A stretch of DNA of 64,000 nucleotides from Capniomyces stellatus (lineage: Eukaryota; Kickxellomycota; Harpellomycetes; Harpellales; Legeriomycetaceae), in assembly GCA_001661515.1 (NCBI GenBank), contig LUVW01000003.1, positions 310,001 to 374,000 of the forward strand. Direction: 5' to 3'. The position numbers and the translations under genes were made by a program. Positions 12,218 to 23,000 of this stretch are shown here, in pieces (the stretch's first letter is position 1; each line of letters begins with the position of its first letter). The notes under the pieces were generated by a model. It was not told the DNA's origin. It saw nothing but the letters and a program-made list of their open reading frames with translations, and ran no database searches.

Positions 12218-12380
12218 ATATCAACATATCAACATATCCATATATCAACATATCAACATATCAACATATAAACATATCAACATATCAACATATAAACATA
12301 TAAACATATAAACATATCAACATATCAACATATAAACATATCAACATATCCATATATTAACATATCAACATACCCATATC
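12218..12380. repeat. 8-bp AACATATM tandem array
   Basis: About twenty units of AACATATC or AACATATA run in tandem, with occasional variants (CCATATAT). It lies about 200 bp beyond the 3' end of the riboflavin kinase gene. The units are direct, contiguous and without spacers, so this is a micro- or minisatellite. Confidence 0.9.
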
Positions 12381-12579
12381 CTCATTTAGAGAATGGCGGT
12401 GCGTTATTGCAATATGTTATTATGTGTTTAAAATTACCAGAAAAGTTATACGCAGATTTAGGCAAAAATAACAAAAAGTTCAGTGAAATTAAAAGTTTAT
12501 AAAAGCTTCATGTATCTATATTAAAGAATAAAACCATAAACCATAAGCACAAAGTGTACAGCTGCATTCACAGCGAAAT

Positions 12580-13365
12580 CTAATCATTAAGTTTTTCGTC
12601 ATCGCTAAATCCGGCGTAGTTATCCTGTTCTAAAGACTCTAATGCAAAAGTTATATCAGCTTGGATGTCCTGAATCAGTTTATCTACAGTATCATTTAGA
12701 TTACATATTTAGTCAAATGAATTTAGTGCCAAGTTCACAAAACAGTCAAGGTAGCGTTTCTTTGTATACCTCTGCCTTCATAGTCTCTTTCTGGTCTAAT
12801 ATAGCCCAATATCACTATAGAGATATTGTCATCATAAAAATCTTCGTCGTATTTATGAATAACATGGATTTCCTAAAAGCGATACAGATACAGTGTCAAG
12901 AGTTGTTTTAGTTGAGTGAAAAAGGTGGAAAATTTCCATCAAGTAAACAGTATACCAAGAAATGTGACTATGCTTACAGCAGATCTTTTCTCATTCTTGT
13001 AAAACGGATTCCAACCCAAACTCATAACCATGGGTCTGACCGTACTTTCGCTTCCAACTTTAGACCAGCCAAAATATATGCCAGTTTGTGCACAATTTAG
13101 GGCCTCGTGCACTGCATCCTCTGTCATGTTGGCTATTGTGTCATTTTTCGTAATTTTCATTTAGTACAGTTGGGGAGTTTGAAGCTAGCACACAACTAAA
13201 TCAATATTTTGACTGAAAAGTACCTGTTGGAATTCCTAGTTCTTTTCCGCCACGGCCAAAACCTTTAATCACCTTGCTTTTCAGGTGTATAGGAAAAGGC
13301 GAATCCACCTCAATAGGCAGATTCTCAAGCTTGTGGTTAGTGTCTTTAAGTAGCTTCGAATGCAT
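12580..13365 (-). CDS. FMN1: Riboflavin kinase
   Basis: Four exons (13365..13224, 13132..12978, 12872..12770, 12683..12580) join in frame to 167 aa, typical of monofunctional eukaryotic riboflavin kinases. The enzyme phosphorylates riboflavin with ATP to give FMN. Seen in the product: [15 protein letters not shown] (residues 35-49), containing the PTAN motif that binds Mg-ATP; TGIYFGW (64-70); [17 protein letters not shown] (82-98); and A-EIH, where Glu100 matches the family's catalytic base. LGYIRPE and a C-terminal helix ([11 protein letters not shown]) follow. The first intron splits the PTAN codons: a nearer acceptor would bring an early stop, while CAATAG|CC restores PTAN and has a TACTAA branch-point match upstream. 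The protein ends in an acidic tail. No FAD synthetase domain is fused, as expected in fungi. Confidence 0.95.
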
Positions 13366-14073
13366 GATGGCTCTCTTAGTTTTAATTTAAGTTGTATATA
13401 TATATTTTCGTTCAATAAAAGGATAGAGATAAGGATTCCGAATTAAAGGTATAAATATGGATAAATATTGATAGAGTGAATGCGTCTTGTTATCTTTGTC
13501 AAGTTAAAGAGAGCTAACCGATTCTGCTGAAGATGTGCGCCTGGTACTTAAATACTGTGATTGTGAACTTTGGTTTAAAAAATCGAGCAATAGCTGCTTT
13601 CAATAACTAACGCTTAATTTTTTTAAACGTTCAAACCAAGTCTAACAATGAGAGCCTACAAATGATACAGATTCGTTCAAATAACTATCAAGTTGCAGAG
13701 TAAATTGTTTAAAACTTGAACTTAACTTGCCAAAGCTGACTAATCAAACACAAGGTTATTCTTAAGTTGACTCTAAAAGCCAATAGTAACCAAGAGTTGT
13801 GGTAATTGTATTTGTAATCAAGTATTCCGTAAAGTTCCAAACATGTCTTAGAAACACTTTACTAGGCTATTTATGCGGCATTGGTATAACAACTAAAGAA
13901 ATGAAATTAAAAGAAACAATAGGAAAACGAAATGGAGGTCGTTTATCAAGTAATAACCAAGGATTTCAATTGATTTTATTTTGATTCTAATGTCAGTTTA
14001 TAAGGGATGTCTATACAATATGAGAAGGTAAAAAAAAAAAAAAAAGTAAAACCTAGTCAAGCAAAAGTAGTTG
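13366..14073. other. Intergenic between two minus-strand genes
   Basis: This holds the 5' flank of the riboflavin kinase gene and the 3' flank of CDC43. It is A/T-rich, with an A-run near 14030. A 61-codon frame at 13799 lacks an ATG start and family features. Nothing else is seen. Confidence 0.6.
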
Positions 14074-15893
14074 CTATTTTTGAGCCCAACAAGCTGAATG
14101 TATTTTTAGTCGATTCAAGGTTCGGGTTGTCAGGTTAATTTCTGGCAAGATTTCATCAAGTTCACTAAAATTGCCTAGACAAGACAGGCTCGCAAGAGAC
14201 AGATACGAATGTAAAGGGTCTACAATATATAAAAAAGTACATTTAAATTTCAAGGTGAAAGTACACGTAGATGTAAAAGCGAGTGAAGTCGCAAACATAC
14301 TGACTAGGAACGCATTTATAAACCCAATAATAGTGTTGGCACTGTGCTTGATTTTAAAGTGCGCTAATGTGACGTTTTATGAAGCTATGAACAGTGTACC
14401 TGGGTGGTTGTCTGCGTTTTTTGCAATTCCGCCATATGAAGCTTGACACTTTAGTATAAAGCTTGTAAGGGTTTTAATGTCGATATGTTCGCTTCCGCCC
14501 AGCATATGGATCGCTGTTCCAATCCAGAAAGAGTAGCATGTGTCTTCAAGCTTGTTAACTCTACCACAGAACCCTTGCCCTTGTCGGCTTAATGCCCATC
14601 CAAGGGAAAGGTCAATGTCTTTCAGGTCATTTATTCTACCCATAAGCTTTAAGCTGGCAATCGCACAATAGAACGAACCACCTTATTAGACAAAATAACA
14701 CGGTTTACTTGTTAGGCGGTTTGTTATGAACAAAATATCATAAAAGAGCTGAGATATTTCAATACAAATAAATAAAAGAGCCGAGGTAAAGTATGGGTGC
14801 TTGCAACATGCACTTACCGTGTGATTCTTGCATTCTATTCTGAGAAATACCACCATCATATCTCTAAAAAAAGAACAAATGTTGAAGTGACTAACAGAAC
14901 TCAGTAAAAAAAACAGTAAAAATATCGTAAAAGCTGCGTTAAAAGCAATAACAGCGTATTGAGATTTACTTACAACACAGTCCAAAATGTAGTCCACTGT
15001 CTTATCAATGTTTATGCCGCTCCAGTCATTCAACAAATACGAAGTTGCACAGGCCGTATAAACAAAACGCATATCACCAACAAACTCTCCATGGTTCGAA
15101 ATAAAACTATTTGGTGTAATCACGTTGTCGAGGTTAGAGCTCTTGGCAATAGCCAGTGCAAGGACATAATTTCAGCAGCTAGTGTATATTGATGCTATTC
15201 ATACCTTCCATCCTCAATTTGAAGAAATGGCAAAGCGCCAATTACTGCCTTTACATCCACTCGGGAAAAGTCGTCACCCAGAATCGCCAAACTGCATAGC
15301 GCCGAGTATGTTGCTGCAGAGTTTGCAGAGTTGGACGCTTTAAATTTGTACTCTAAATTTACATCACCAGGAAACGAGCCTCCTCGAAAACCACACAATG
15401 CCGGCTCATTAGCTATTAAGGTTTACAGAATTAGTTTTACAGAATAAATTTTACAATCAAGCTCAAAGGTCAGTATTTTTCTTTTGTAAAAAAAAAAACA
15501 AGAGAAAAAAAACAAAGGACAAACCAGGATTGTAAATTAAGAGTAAAAAACGCACCGCAGTTCTCTAGAGTGATTTGCTGCTCATAAATCCAATCTATCA
15601 GGCTCTTTTTCTGACTAGAGGAAAGTTTTTCATCAACCGAATCAAACAAGTCCAAACCGCCCAGAGCAAAGTGACCCAATACTATTCTAAATGGAGGGGG
15701 GGGGGGAAGTTGGCAAAAGTGTCAAGTTAAATGAATCCAGAATATTTTCAGGCAATTATAAACGCGTTCAAAGGCGGCAACATCTGATGAAATACCTGGT
15801 AGAGTCGAGGCTGGAGTATGCGCCTGGCAGCAACATCAGGCAACGGGAAAAATAAAAAACTAATTTGTTTTTTTCGATTTTCGTTTCCTCCAT
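14074..15893 (-). CDS. CDC43: Geranylgeranyltransferase type I beta subunit
   Basis: Seven exons (15893..15796, 15686..15556, 15412..15205, 15106..14974, 14863..14818, 14681..14400, 14219..14074) join in phase to 347 aa, close to the human PGGT1B length. The enzyme attaches geranylgeranyl to CaaX proteins ending in Leu, such as Rho GTPases, as a dimer with the shared alpha subunit. Type I is indicated by HFALGGLDLFDS, CGFRGGSF, GDMRFVYTAC and LLNDWSG. The zinc ligands are present: Asp252 and Cys254 in DTCYSFW, and His303 in DPLHSYL. Alpha-alpha barrel repeats are recognisable throughout (GGSFYCAIASLKLMG, YGGIAKNADNHP). For exon 4 the acceptor AAATAG|TTTT was chosen because earlier AGs give stops or extra residues, and a CTAAC branch point lies upstream. 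A farnesyl or Rab transferase beta subunit is less likely from these motifs. Confidence 0.95.
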
Positions 15894-16566
15894 GTTTGAG
15901 CCGAGTAAGATACTAGAGTGTAAGGTGGAATATGGTTGAAAAAGCGCTATTGAAGAAAAGGGTGACTAAAATAAGCTGTTTTGCATTTCAGAAGCCAAAG
16001 AACTGTATTTTTTTACTTTATAAACTAGCGAGGTCGTTTATGATTTTTAAACAATTATAATTAGAAACATGAGCTTAAATTTGATAAAGTTGAAATTTGA
16101 AAAAATGTGTGGAATAATTGGCTAGCTGAGTTTACTTTGTTTCAGGTAATTGGGACAAGCTGATTAAAAGGCGGCAATTGGTTTAATGCAGAGCTGGCTG
16201 TAGTCTTTTGGAACAGACACTAATCGTTGAGATATCAAGTCTTAATTTGGCAAGTTTGTTGAAAGGAAGCTAAACGTTGAACTTGAGCAAACGATCAACT
16301 TGGTTGCATTAGCTGAAAACATAAATCCAGCAACAGGATTAAAGTAGAATTAATTTTTGGCCATTCTTCAGAATATATTATTAAATTAAATATAAAACAA
16401 AGACAAGGCAACTCTAGACGATTCGAAAAGATTGTCCAAGAAAACAAAGAAACGGCGTTTTTCTTAAAAAAACACAAGCGCACGAAATAAAGCAAAGAAA
16501 GCTAGCAAACTGTTCTTTTGATAAATCAAACCAGCAAGTAATTTTAGTAACACAATATTCAAGAGT
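15894..16566. other. Divergent promoter region CDC43/EAF7
   Basis: This region of about 670 bp lies between two divergent start codons and must hold both promoters. No clear TATA box, binding site or ORF stands out. Confidence 0.5.
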
Positions 16567-17817
16567 ATGGACAAGTCGGATATTAGCGGTCATAATTTTA
16601 ATAAGGGGAGCGTTTGGAATCCTGTGCTAGATTTATACTTACTACAGGCCATGGTTGGCCTTAGGCCAGTAGGTAAGTTGAATAAACCGCGTTTTTTTTA
16701 AAAAAAGAAGCAAAAATGTTTTTACCAGCAATCTGTTCAACGATATTTTAAAAGGAAGCGAAACCTAGAAATAAAATGGATGTGAAAATGAAATAGGAAT
16801 ACATCGAAATCTCAGAATGATGAACATATACACAAGGTTTACACAGCGTGTGCCCGAGGCAGATTTCACTATAAAACAGATCTGGGATCGAATAAAGGAA
16901 TGGTATAACTTGGAGGTTTTAGAAGATTTGGTAAGCACGTTTACTTGTACTGATTATCTCTTACTACCTTTTTTACACGTTAAAGAAGGGCACATCAGTA
17001 ATAAATAATAAAGTCCTTGAAAAGAACAATCGCAAAAAACAAAACAAACAAAATAAAAAACAAGCTAATAGAGCATACACAAAATCGGCGCTTTAAGCCT
17101 ATTACCATGAAGTTTGCTGCTTTGAGCCAAATTGATGTGTTTGGTTGGAAATAACAATGTAGGAGGTTGAAAGCGAGTCAGATGCATCTGGCGAGGAGGA
17201 AGATAACGCATCCAAGTCTATAAGACCGGCTCCATCGGCCTTGCCCGATGGAACTGCACTATTCAAAGATACGGTAGGGCTAAGCTCGAACTTTGAAGAT
17301 AGGAACTTTTGGCAAAAGGAAGCAGAGTTTGTTCTACCTTGGAAAGATTACGGCAATATGATGATTGAGCGGGCAGGGGAAGGCGTGAAAGACGAGGATG
17401 ATTTGTTTAACTCGTCGAGTGGTGAGCTGGACACACTGTCGCAATCATCACGCGAGGAGTCGCTCGAGTTGGCCGACGGAGGTATTAATTATTTGTCCAG
17501 TTCAATTGTTTGTTTAGTTCAATTGTTTGATTGTTGGGACATTCTGTAGTCGGGGGATTCTTTAAGTCTATAACAACCACATGAACCAAGCAAACCGAGT
17601 GCTTTTAGTGTATTAGTGAGACTCAGTGAGGCTTGTTTTGGCCATACGCTTAGCCTATGATGTAAAAATAATAATCCAACTATGGTTTAATCTATCTAAA
17701 TTAATAGACGAGAGTGAACCAAAACGACAGAAAACCAAGCAAGCAACACAAAGCAAGAAGAAATCCCGGCCTCTCAAAGCAGCACCTGCTATAAGGAAAA
17801 CAAAAAGGAATAGGTGA
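16567..17817 (+). CDS. EAF7: NuA4 histone acetyltransferase subunit EAF7/MRGBP
   Basis: Four exons (16567..16672, 16797..16930, 17163..17481, 17708..17817) give 222 aa. The N-terminal half carries the CT20/EAF7 domain: VWNPVLDLYLLQAMVGLRPVG, then IHRNLRMMNIY, and IWDRIKEWYNLEVLEDL across exons 1 and 2. Exon 3 is acidic (EVESESDASGEEED) and holds the second conserved block, FWQKEAEFVLPWKDY. Exon 4 is a basic tail (SEPKRQKTKQ ... RKTKRNR), likely nuclear localisation or nucleosome contact. EAF7 pairs with EAF3/MRG15 in the NuA4 acetyltransferase complex that modifies H4 and H2A. All junctions are GT-AG and phase-consistent. Downstream, 17853-17973 contains a natural-looking open tail that cannot be joined in phase with exon 4, so the C-terminus is less certain than the rest. 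Confidence 0.88.
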
Positions 17818-18333
17818 AGTGGGGGGGGGCAGTTTAGTTTAAATGCATCGAGGTAGCAGACTTTCCGAGATTGGCTGATCAAAGAACTACCTAAAATTTT
17901 ATTTGACCCAGTCTTGGATGAAAATGGCCAGAGGGATTTCTGGACTCCCAAGAAAACAATGCTGGATTATTAATTTTATTTGTGCATAGTTTATTCTTGT
18001 ATTGATTATTTTGTTGGTTTTAAAAATTACTCACTTGTCCCTTGTCCGTGAAAAGGATTGAAGAAAAGTGGTAAAAAAAGGTGTACATTTCATAAATTGA
18101 TCCAAATCTAGTAAAACATAATCGAGTCGAGTAAAACATAATGATTTTTATTGACGAGTTTTGCAAATAGAGTATTATTGTATACACATTCAGTGTAATA
18201 AATCACCAGTTGATAAGCAAAGGCTAAAAGTCTAAAAAAAAGGGATATTAAACAGAATCCAGGAGTGTTTAGTTTGTAGTTGCTGGATGTAAGCAAGTGT
18301 ATTTCAGTACATAGCCACAAGTTGTGTAGGCTC
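17818..18333. other. Intergenic with G10 run and orphan open tail
   Basis: A G run (17820-17829) is followed by an open frame reading TFRDWLIKELPKILFDP and on to FWTPKKTMLDY with a TAA at 17971-17973. It lacks its own start and may be an alternative last exon of EAF7. The rest is the convergent 3' flank of the ankyrin gene. Confidence 0.4.
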
Positions 18334-18939
18334 TTAAGCGTCAGGGACTTTATAGCTAGCGCCTTTAATCAAACTGGGGTCTTTGAGCGATTTGGTCACA
18401 AATTCTGCCACCAAAGCCTTTAACGCGTCCTCGTCTTGTAGGATGCTTTCGTCGGCGGTTTGCATAATGTAGTTTAAAATGTCGTTGATGTTTTCTTCGC
18501 TGACCAGATTTTCCAAGTCATTTGAGTTTAAATCCACAACGTCTTCCTCTGATCCAAATAACGGCAGTTCGATTTCAAGGTACTCGCAGATTTTTTCGGC
18601 AACTTCTATTTCACCGTTATTTAAAATTGTTTGAATAGCATCTAGTCCTTCTTTATTCAAGGTCTTGTAATCTGCGCCGCTTTTGAGAAGAAGAACAGCG
18701 CATTCGTAGTCTTCGCAGGCGTGTAAGGGTGTATCGCCATCGTTATCCACAATATTTACATTTCCTCCATTATCAAGAATAAATTTCAGAATTTCGTAGT
18801 TTTTGTATGACGCAGCAGCATGCAGTGGAGAGTAGCCGCTTTCGTCTTGTGCATTTGCATTACTGGAATCCTCATTGACGAGTTCTTTAACCCGTTCCAT
18901 GTCGCCATCTGCAATTGAAACCCAAATATTTTCGCTCAT
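18334..18939 (-). CDS. Small ankyrin-repeat protein
   Basis: A single-exon frame of 201 codons starts at ATG 18939. Two clear ankyrin units are seen, GYSPLHAAASYKNYEILKFI (residues 35-67) and DTPLHACEDYECAVLLLKSG (about 69-98, slightly short). A weaker unit precedes them (IWVSIADGDMERVKELV) and another follows (GLDAIQTILNNGEIEVAEKI). The C-terminal 80 residues are acidic and probably helical (LENLVSEENINDILNYIM, LKALVAEFVTKSL). Ankyrin repeats bind other proteins and the partner here is unknown. Size and layout resemble the short cytosolic ankyrin proteins of yeasts, one of which (Yar1) is a chaperone for ribosomal protein Rps3. I cannot show that this is its orthologue. No signal peptide or membrane segment is present. 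Confidence 0.88.
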   Translation of the reverse strand: MSENIWVSIADGDMERVKELVNEDSSNANAQDESGYSPLHAAASYKNYEILKFILDNGGNVNIVDNDGDTPLHACEDYECAVLLLKSGADYKTLNKEGLDAIQTILNNGEIEVAEKICEYLEIELPLFGSEEDVVDLNSNDLENLVSEENINDILNYIMQTADESILQDEDALKALVAEFVTKSLKDPSLIKGASYKVPDA

Positions 18940-20032
18940 TATAAGTATATGTTGCTGTTGATTGTGTTGCTTTAAGTCAAAGTGATAAGATTTAAATGTT
19001 CAATTATTTTATTTTACTTTATTTTATTTAATTCTGACTTTTGATTATAGCTTTCGATTGTATTTTTCAATTATATTTTTCAATTTTGTTGTTAATGGCG
19101 AAACAGAAAAAAAAAATGATCAAATGTTGGATTTCAATAGAAATAAATAAATTTTCAACTAATTTAACTTGATGAAATAAGTGATGGTTTTGGTGGCATC
19201 AGGATAAATGGCTAAAAGGAAGTTAAGACTTTTGGCAATATTTTAAGGTTAAAAATTTTTATGTACTGAATTTAGCAAGTGAATGGTTGAAAGTAAACAA
19301 ATAGGCTCGTACAATTTGCAAAAAAGAAATTTGCATAATGGAATTTTTCAAACAAAATAAAAAGTAAATAACAGTAAAGGAGAGCAAAAAAAATAGTTGA
19401 TAGAATCCAAACAAAAATAAGTGGAGGTTATTGGCTAATAAAGTGAAAGTGCCGAGTGAAGTAGGTATTTTTGACTAGAAAATGACAGTTTTCTGAAATT
19501 GAAGTTGTAAAAAAAAAAACAAAGAAAAATAAAGTCGATAATGTAAAAAAAATATTTTAATTTTTTTCAGAAAAAACACAATAACGTTTGGTTAATATAT
19601 AACATTCTTGAGTTTGGTTAAGAGAAACTTAGTTTTTTCTTGTTTTTGTTTTTATTTTACAAAGTTTGTTAGTGTATAAAGTTGGCTGGAAAGGTTGGCG
19701 AAGAAAAAAAAAAAAAAAATTAAAAAAGCAAAACTTTCAGGAATAAAACGATATTAGCATTATTTTTGACTTTTGATATATTAGTAATAATTCCGCAGTT
19801 AAAAGTTAAAAAGTTAAAAAAAGCAAAAGAAAAAAGATAAAAGAAAAAAAAGAAAAGAGAAAAGAGAAAAAAGAAAGCAAAAAGCAGAAAAGCAGAAAAT
19901 AAGATTGGGGACTTTAAAGAAGATATAGGAACAAGTAAGGATCACAGGGTATAGAGGGACAACATACCATAACAAAGTAGCTGATAGAAGACAATATAAG
20001 ACAACATCAGGTTGTAAAGATTGAAATTAAAA
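18940..20032. other. Divergent intergenic region with purine-rich tract
   Basis: The upstream regions of the ankyrin gene and TOM1. It is strongly A/T-rich with many A runs. From about 19800 to 19905 the plus strand is almost wholly A and G (AAAAGAAAAGAGAAAAGAG-type), ending roughly 130 bp before the TOM1 start codon. Such tracts often mark nucleosome-poor promoters. No gene is supported. Confidence 0.5.
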
Positions 20033-23000
20033 ATGGCAAAGATTAAAAAACAAAATCGAAAAAGATTGAACTATCCGGTAAGTAGGGTAAAAGTAAAAAA
20101 ATTGAGTAGAGTTGGTGAAGGGTGGAGGAATGTTGTTGAGAAAGTGTTGGCTAGCTAAATGTGAATGATGTACTAATGTGTATTTACTTTATTAATTGTT
20201 GTTTAATTTGTTATTTCCAAACAAAATAAATAGCCCAAGGAGATATTGGCGTTAAGAAGTGCATTGGAAGTGGGTAGCGAGGAGAAAATGGTGCTGGAGA
20301 TTGAAAAGATCAAAGAGTGGCCGTTTCTCAGAGGAGATTGCTACCATTGGATTAAGGTTTTGAATAGGTTTGATGAGATTTTGGAACGGGTGGTAGCAGA
20401 GTTTGAAGTGGGGCAACCAGAAACGCATGTAGCAATAAAAGTTATTGATTCAAAAAATTCGCGAGTTGTATGTACGATTCTGGACTTTACCAGGTTGCTA
20501 TTGGAGAATTGCATCAATAGGAATCTGTATGCATCAGTTGACGTAAGTGACATGGTAGTCTGATAAAAAAAAAGGGGGGGGACTGTTCCGTTGAATTTGA
20601 ATTACCTGGAGGGGGAGGAGGATGAGGGGGGAGGGAGGAGATAATTGAGTAGTAATTGAATGAAGGAAATAAAAGAATTAAAAAAAGGATTGGAAATAGT
20701 GAATAAAGGTAAATTTACAAGGTGGTAATGATGATAAAATAGAGACTTCAAGCGTTGATGGATACGACGGATACAAGGATTTTAGAGAAGGTTCTTCGAT
20801 TGTTGTTGCGAATGGCACAAAGAGGAAATTTCCAACAGGACGTGAGAGCAAGTATAGTTGGGCTGCTGCCACAGCTCAAAGTACTTGCAGAGCCATGGAG
20901 AGTGAAAAAGTATTTAGAAAAGAGAAAGCAGGGGTTGGGGGAAAGTAAAGGGAATAAAGATATGGTAGAGCAGCAAGAAAATGAATTGAAGATATTGGTG
21001 AAATTAAGGGACAAGGAGGTGGGGAAAGAAGGGGAAGGAGGAGAAGAGGGGGAAAAGGAAGAGGATGAGGAAAAGGAGGAGGAAAGAATTAGACTAAATG
21101 AGCAAAAAATCAGTGTAGAGTTCAGTTTTTACAGAACAGCGGCAGAGGCACTAAAAATTCTAAAGAGGATTGATGCAGAGTCAAGCGAAGTGGGAATGGG
21201 GCAAGACAGTGGCAAACAAGGAGGCAAAGAGGCGGGGCAGATGGCAATGGAGACACCAAAGCAGTCAAGAACAAGTACAGAGGTCGGAAGTTTGCGGCGT
21301 AAAGCAGGGGGGAGAAGTGGGGGGAGTAAGAAAGTCGCAGGGAGGGGGGTGGGGGGAGTTGGGGGGGTAGACATGGTGGGGATTAATGAAGGGATGGTGA
21401 ACATTGATGTTCCACTGAAGGGGTTTAAAGGGGTAGGAGAGATGGAGATATTTGAAAAGATAGTTGGACAGTATCACGTTCCAAAGCACAGGCATTTTGG
21501 GCTGTACCAGAGAATTAGGATGGCAATGTCGTTGGTGGAGGGTAGGCGGGAAAGCAAGGATGTACTGGTAAATGTGCGGATATACGCAGTGGCAGTAATA
21601 GCAGCAATGGCAGGGAAGGCAGAGTTTAAGGCGAATTTTTTGAGATACCACCCAACAATATCAGCAGATTTGGTGGAGTTGTTGCAGACAGAAGTTGGGT
21701 CGTCGCTGGAGTTGCAGACGGCGGTGCTGTACTGCCTGGATGCGCTTTTGAAGCAGAGCAGCGAAGTATCGTCGACTTACGGAGCACTTAATGTGTCAGC
21801 AAACCACGGGGTGTTGATGTTTATATTGAGAAAGATATTTGTGAGTTCAGAAAACGGGGCCGAGTCAAAGGTGGCGTTTACAAGAGAGTTTAGAAATGCA
21901 CTGTATACATTGCTGTTTACGATGAGTAGTACGATGAATGGAGGCAGACTATTGATTTCAGCAGGAGTGATTCCAGTGCTAATAGATGGTTTAAAGATTG
22001 AAAGTCCAAGTTATAGATGGGTAAGTTGAACAAAATGATTTAATATTAATAAATAACAACAAATAATTAATAAATAATTGATAATAGATAATAAATAATA
22101 AATAATAAATAATAATAAAAAAAATAATAATAATAAAAATAATAATAATAAAAAATATTGATGGTCGATACTAGGATGCAAGTCGAGTTTCTAGGCTGTT
22201 GGACCAGTTGATTGGGGCAAGAGGGGCATCGTTTCAGATATTTTGTGGCTATGATGGAGTGGCGACACTTACAGAAAGAATGAATAAAGAGGTTGAGTCA
22301 GCGGTAGAGAACGAGAAGATGCTGAGAGAGAGGGATGGGTTTGAGGAATATCTTGTGGCGCCAACTCTGATTCCAACGTATCCGAAAAACGCAGATGAGC
22401 AATATAGGCGGCCAGAGGCAGTGCCAACGGCGCAGTCGATGTTGTTGAGAGAGATGTTTAAGCTGTTGTGCAGGATGATGATGCATAATGGGACGCAGGA
22501 TCGGCTTCGAAATTTGGTTGAGGGGACGCTGCCAAGCACACTGATGCAGGTGTTTGCGCACCCGGTGAGTTTCGGGACGTGTATCTATGGACACGCAATA
22601 GATATAATGGCGAATATGGTGCACAACGAGCCAACGAGTCTTGCAGTACTGCAGGAGGTGGGACTTCCACAAAAGTTCCTGGAGTCGCTTTCGAAGTTTG
22701 TGCCGTACTCTGGGGATGTGGTGGTGGCGATTCCGAACGGGCTGGGGGCGATTTGCTTGAACAAGGTGGGAATTGACATGTTCAACGAGTCGAAGATTCT
22801 GGACAGAATGTTTGGGGTGTTTACGGATATAGATTTTGTGAAGATTCTGCAGGAGGCAGATATTCCGGGTTCGCTGGGGGTGGGGCTGGACGAGTTTATG
22901 AGGCATTTCCCGGGGTTGAAGTCGGGGCTGATGGAAAAGACAATAGAGATTTTGGTGAAGATCAACGAGTTGGGCAGGTCAGGAAGCGAAACGGAAAAGA

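Larger units (their letters stand above)
10022..12579. other. Gene desert with two tandem arrays
   Basis: About 2.5 kb of A/T-rich sequence without a convincing gene. It contains the 10-bp A-tract array (11164-11281) and the 8-bp array (12218-12380), annotated separately. An 84-codon frame at 10129 opens with GTG and has a Phe/Lys homopolymer. A 73-codon frame at 10982 runs into the A-rich array. Neither is supported. Confidence 0.6.

Noticed and set aside
12218..12380. Direct repeats considered as a CRISPR array
   Set aside because: Units are 8 bp, contiguous and spacer-free, and the genome is eukaryotic.
13133..13223. Earlier acceptor (CTAG|CTTC) for riboflavin kinase exon 2
   Set aside because: It leads to a stop after 14 codons and destroys the PTAN motif; the later CAATAG acceptor restores it.
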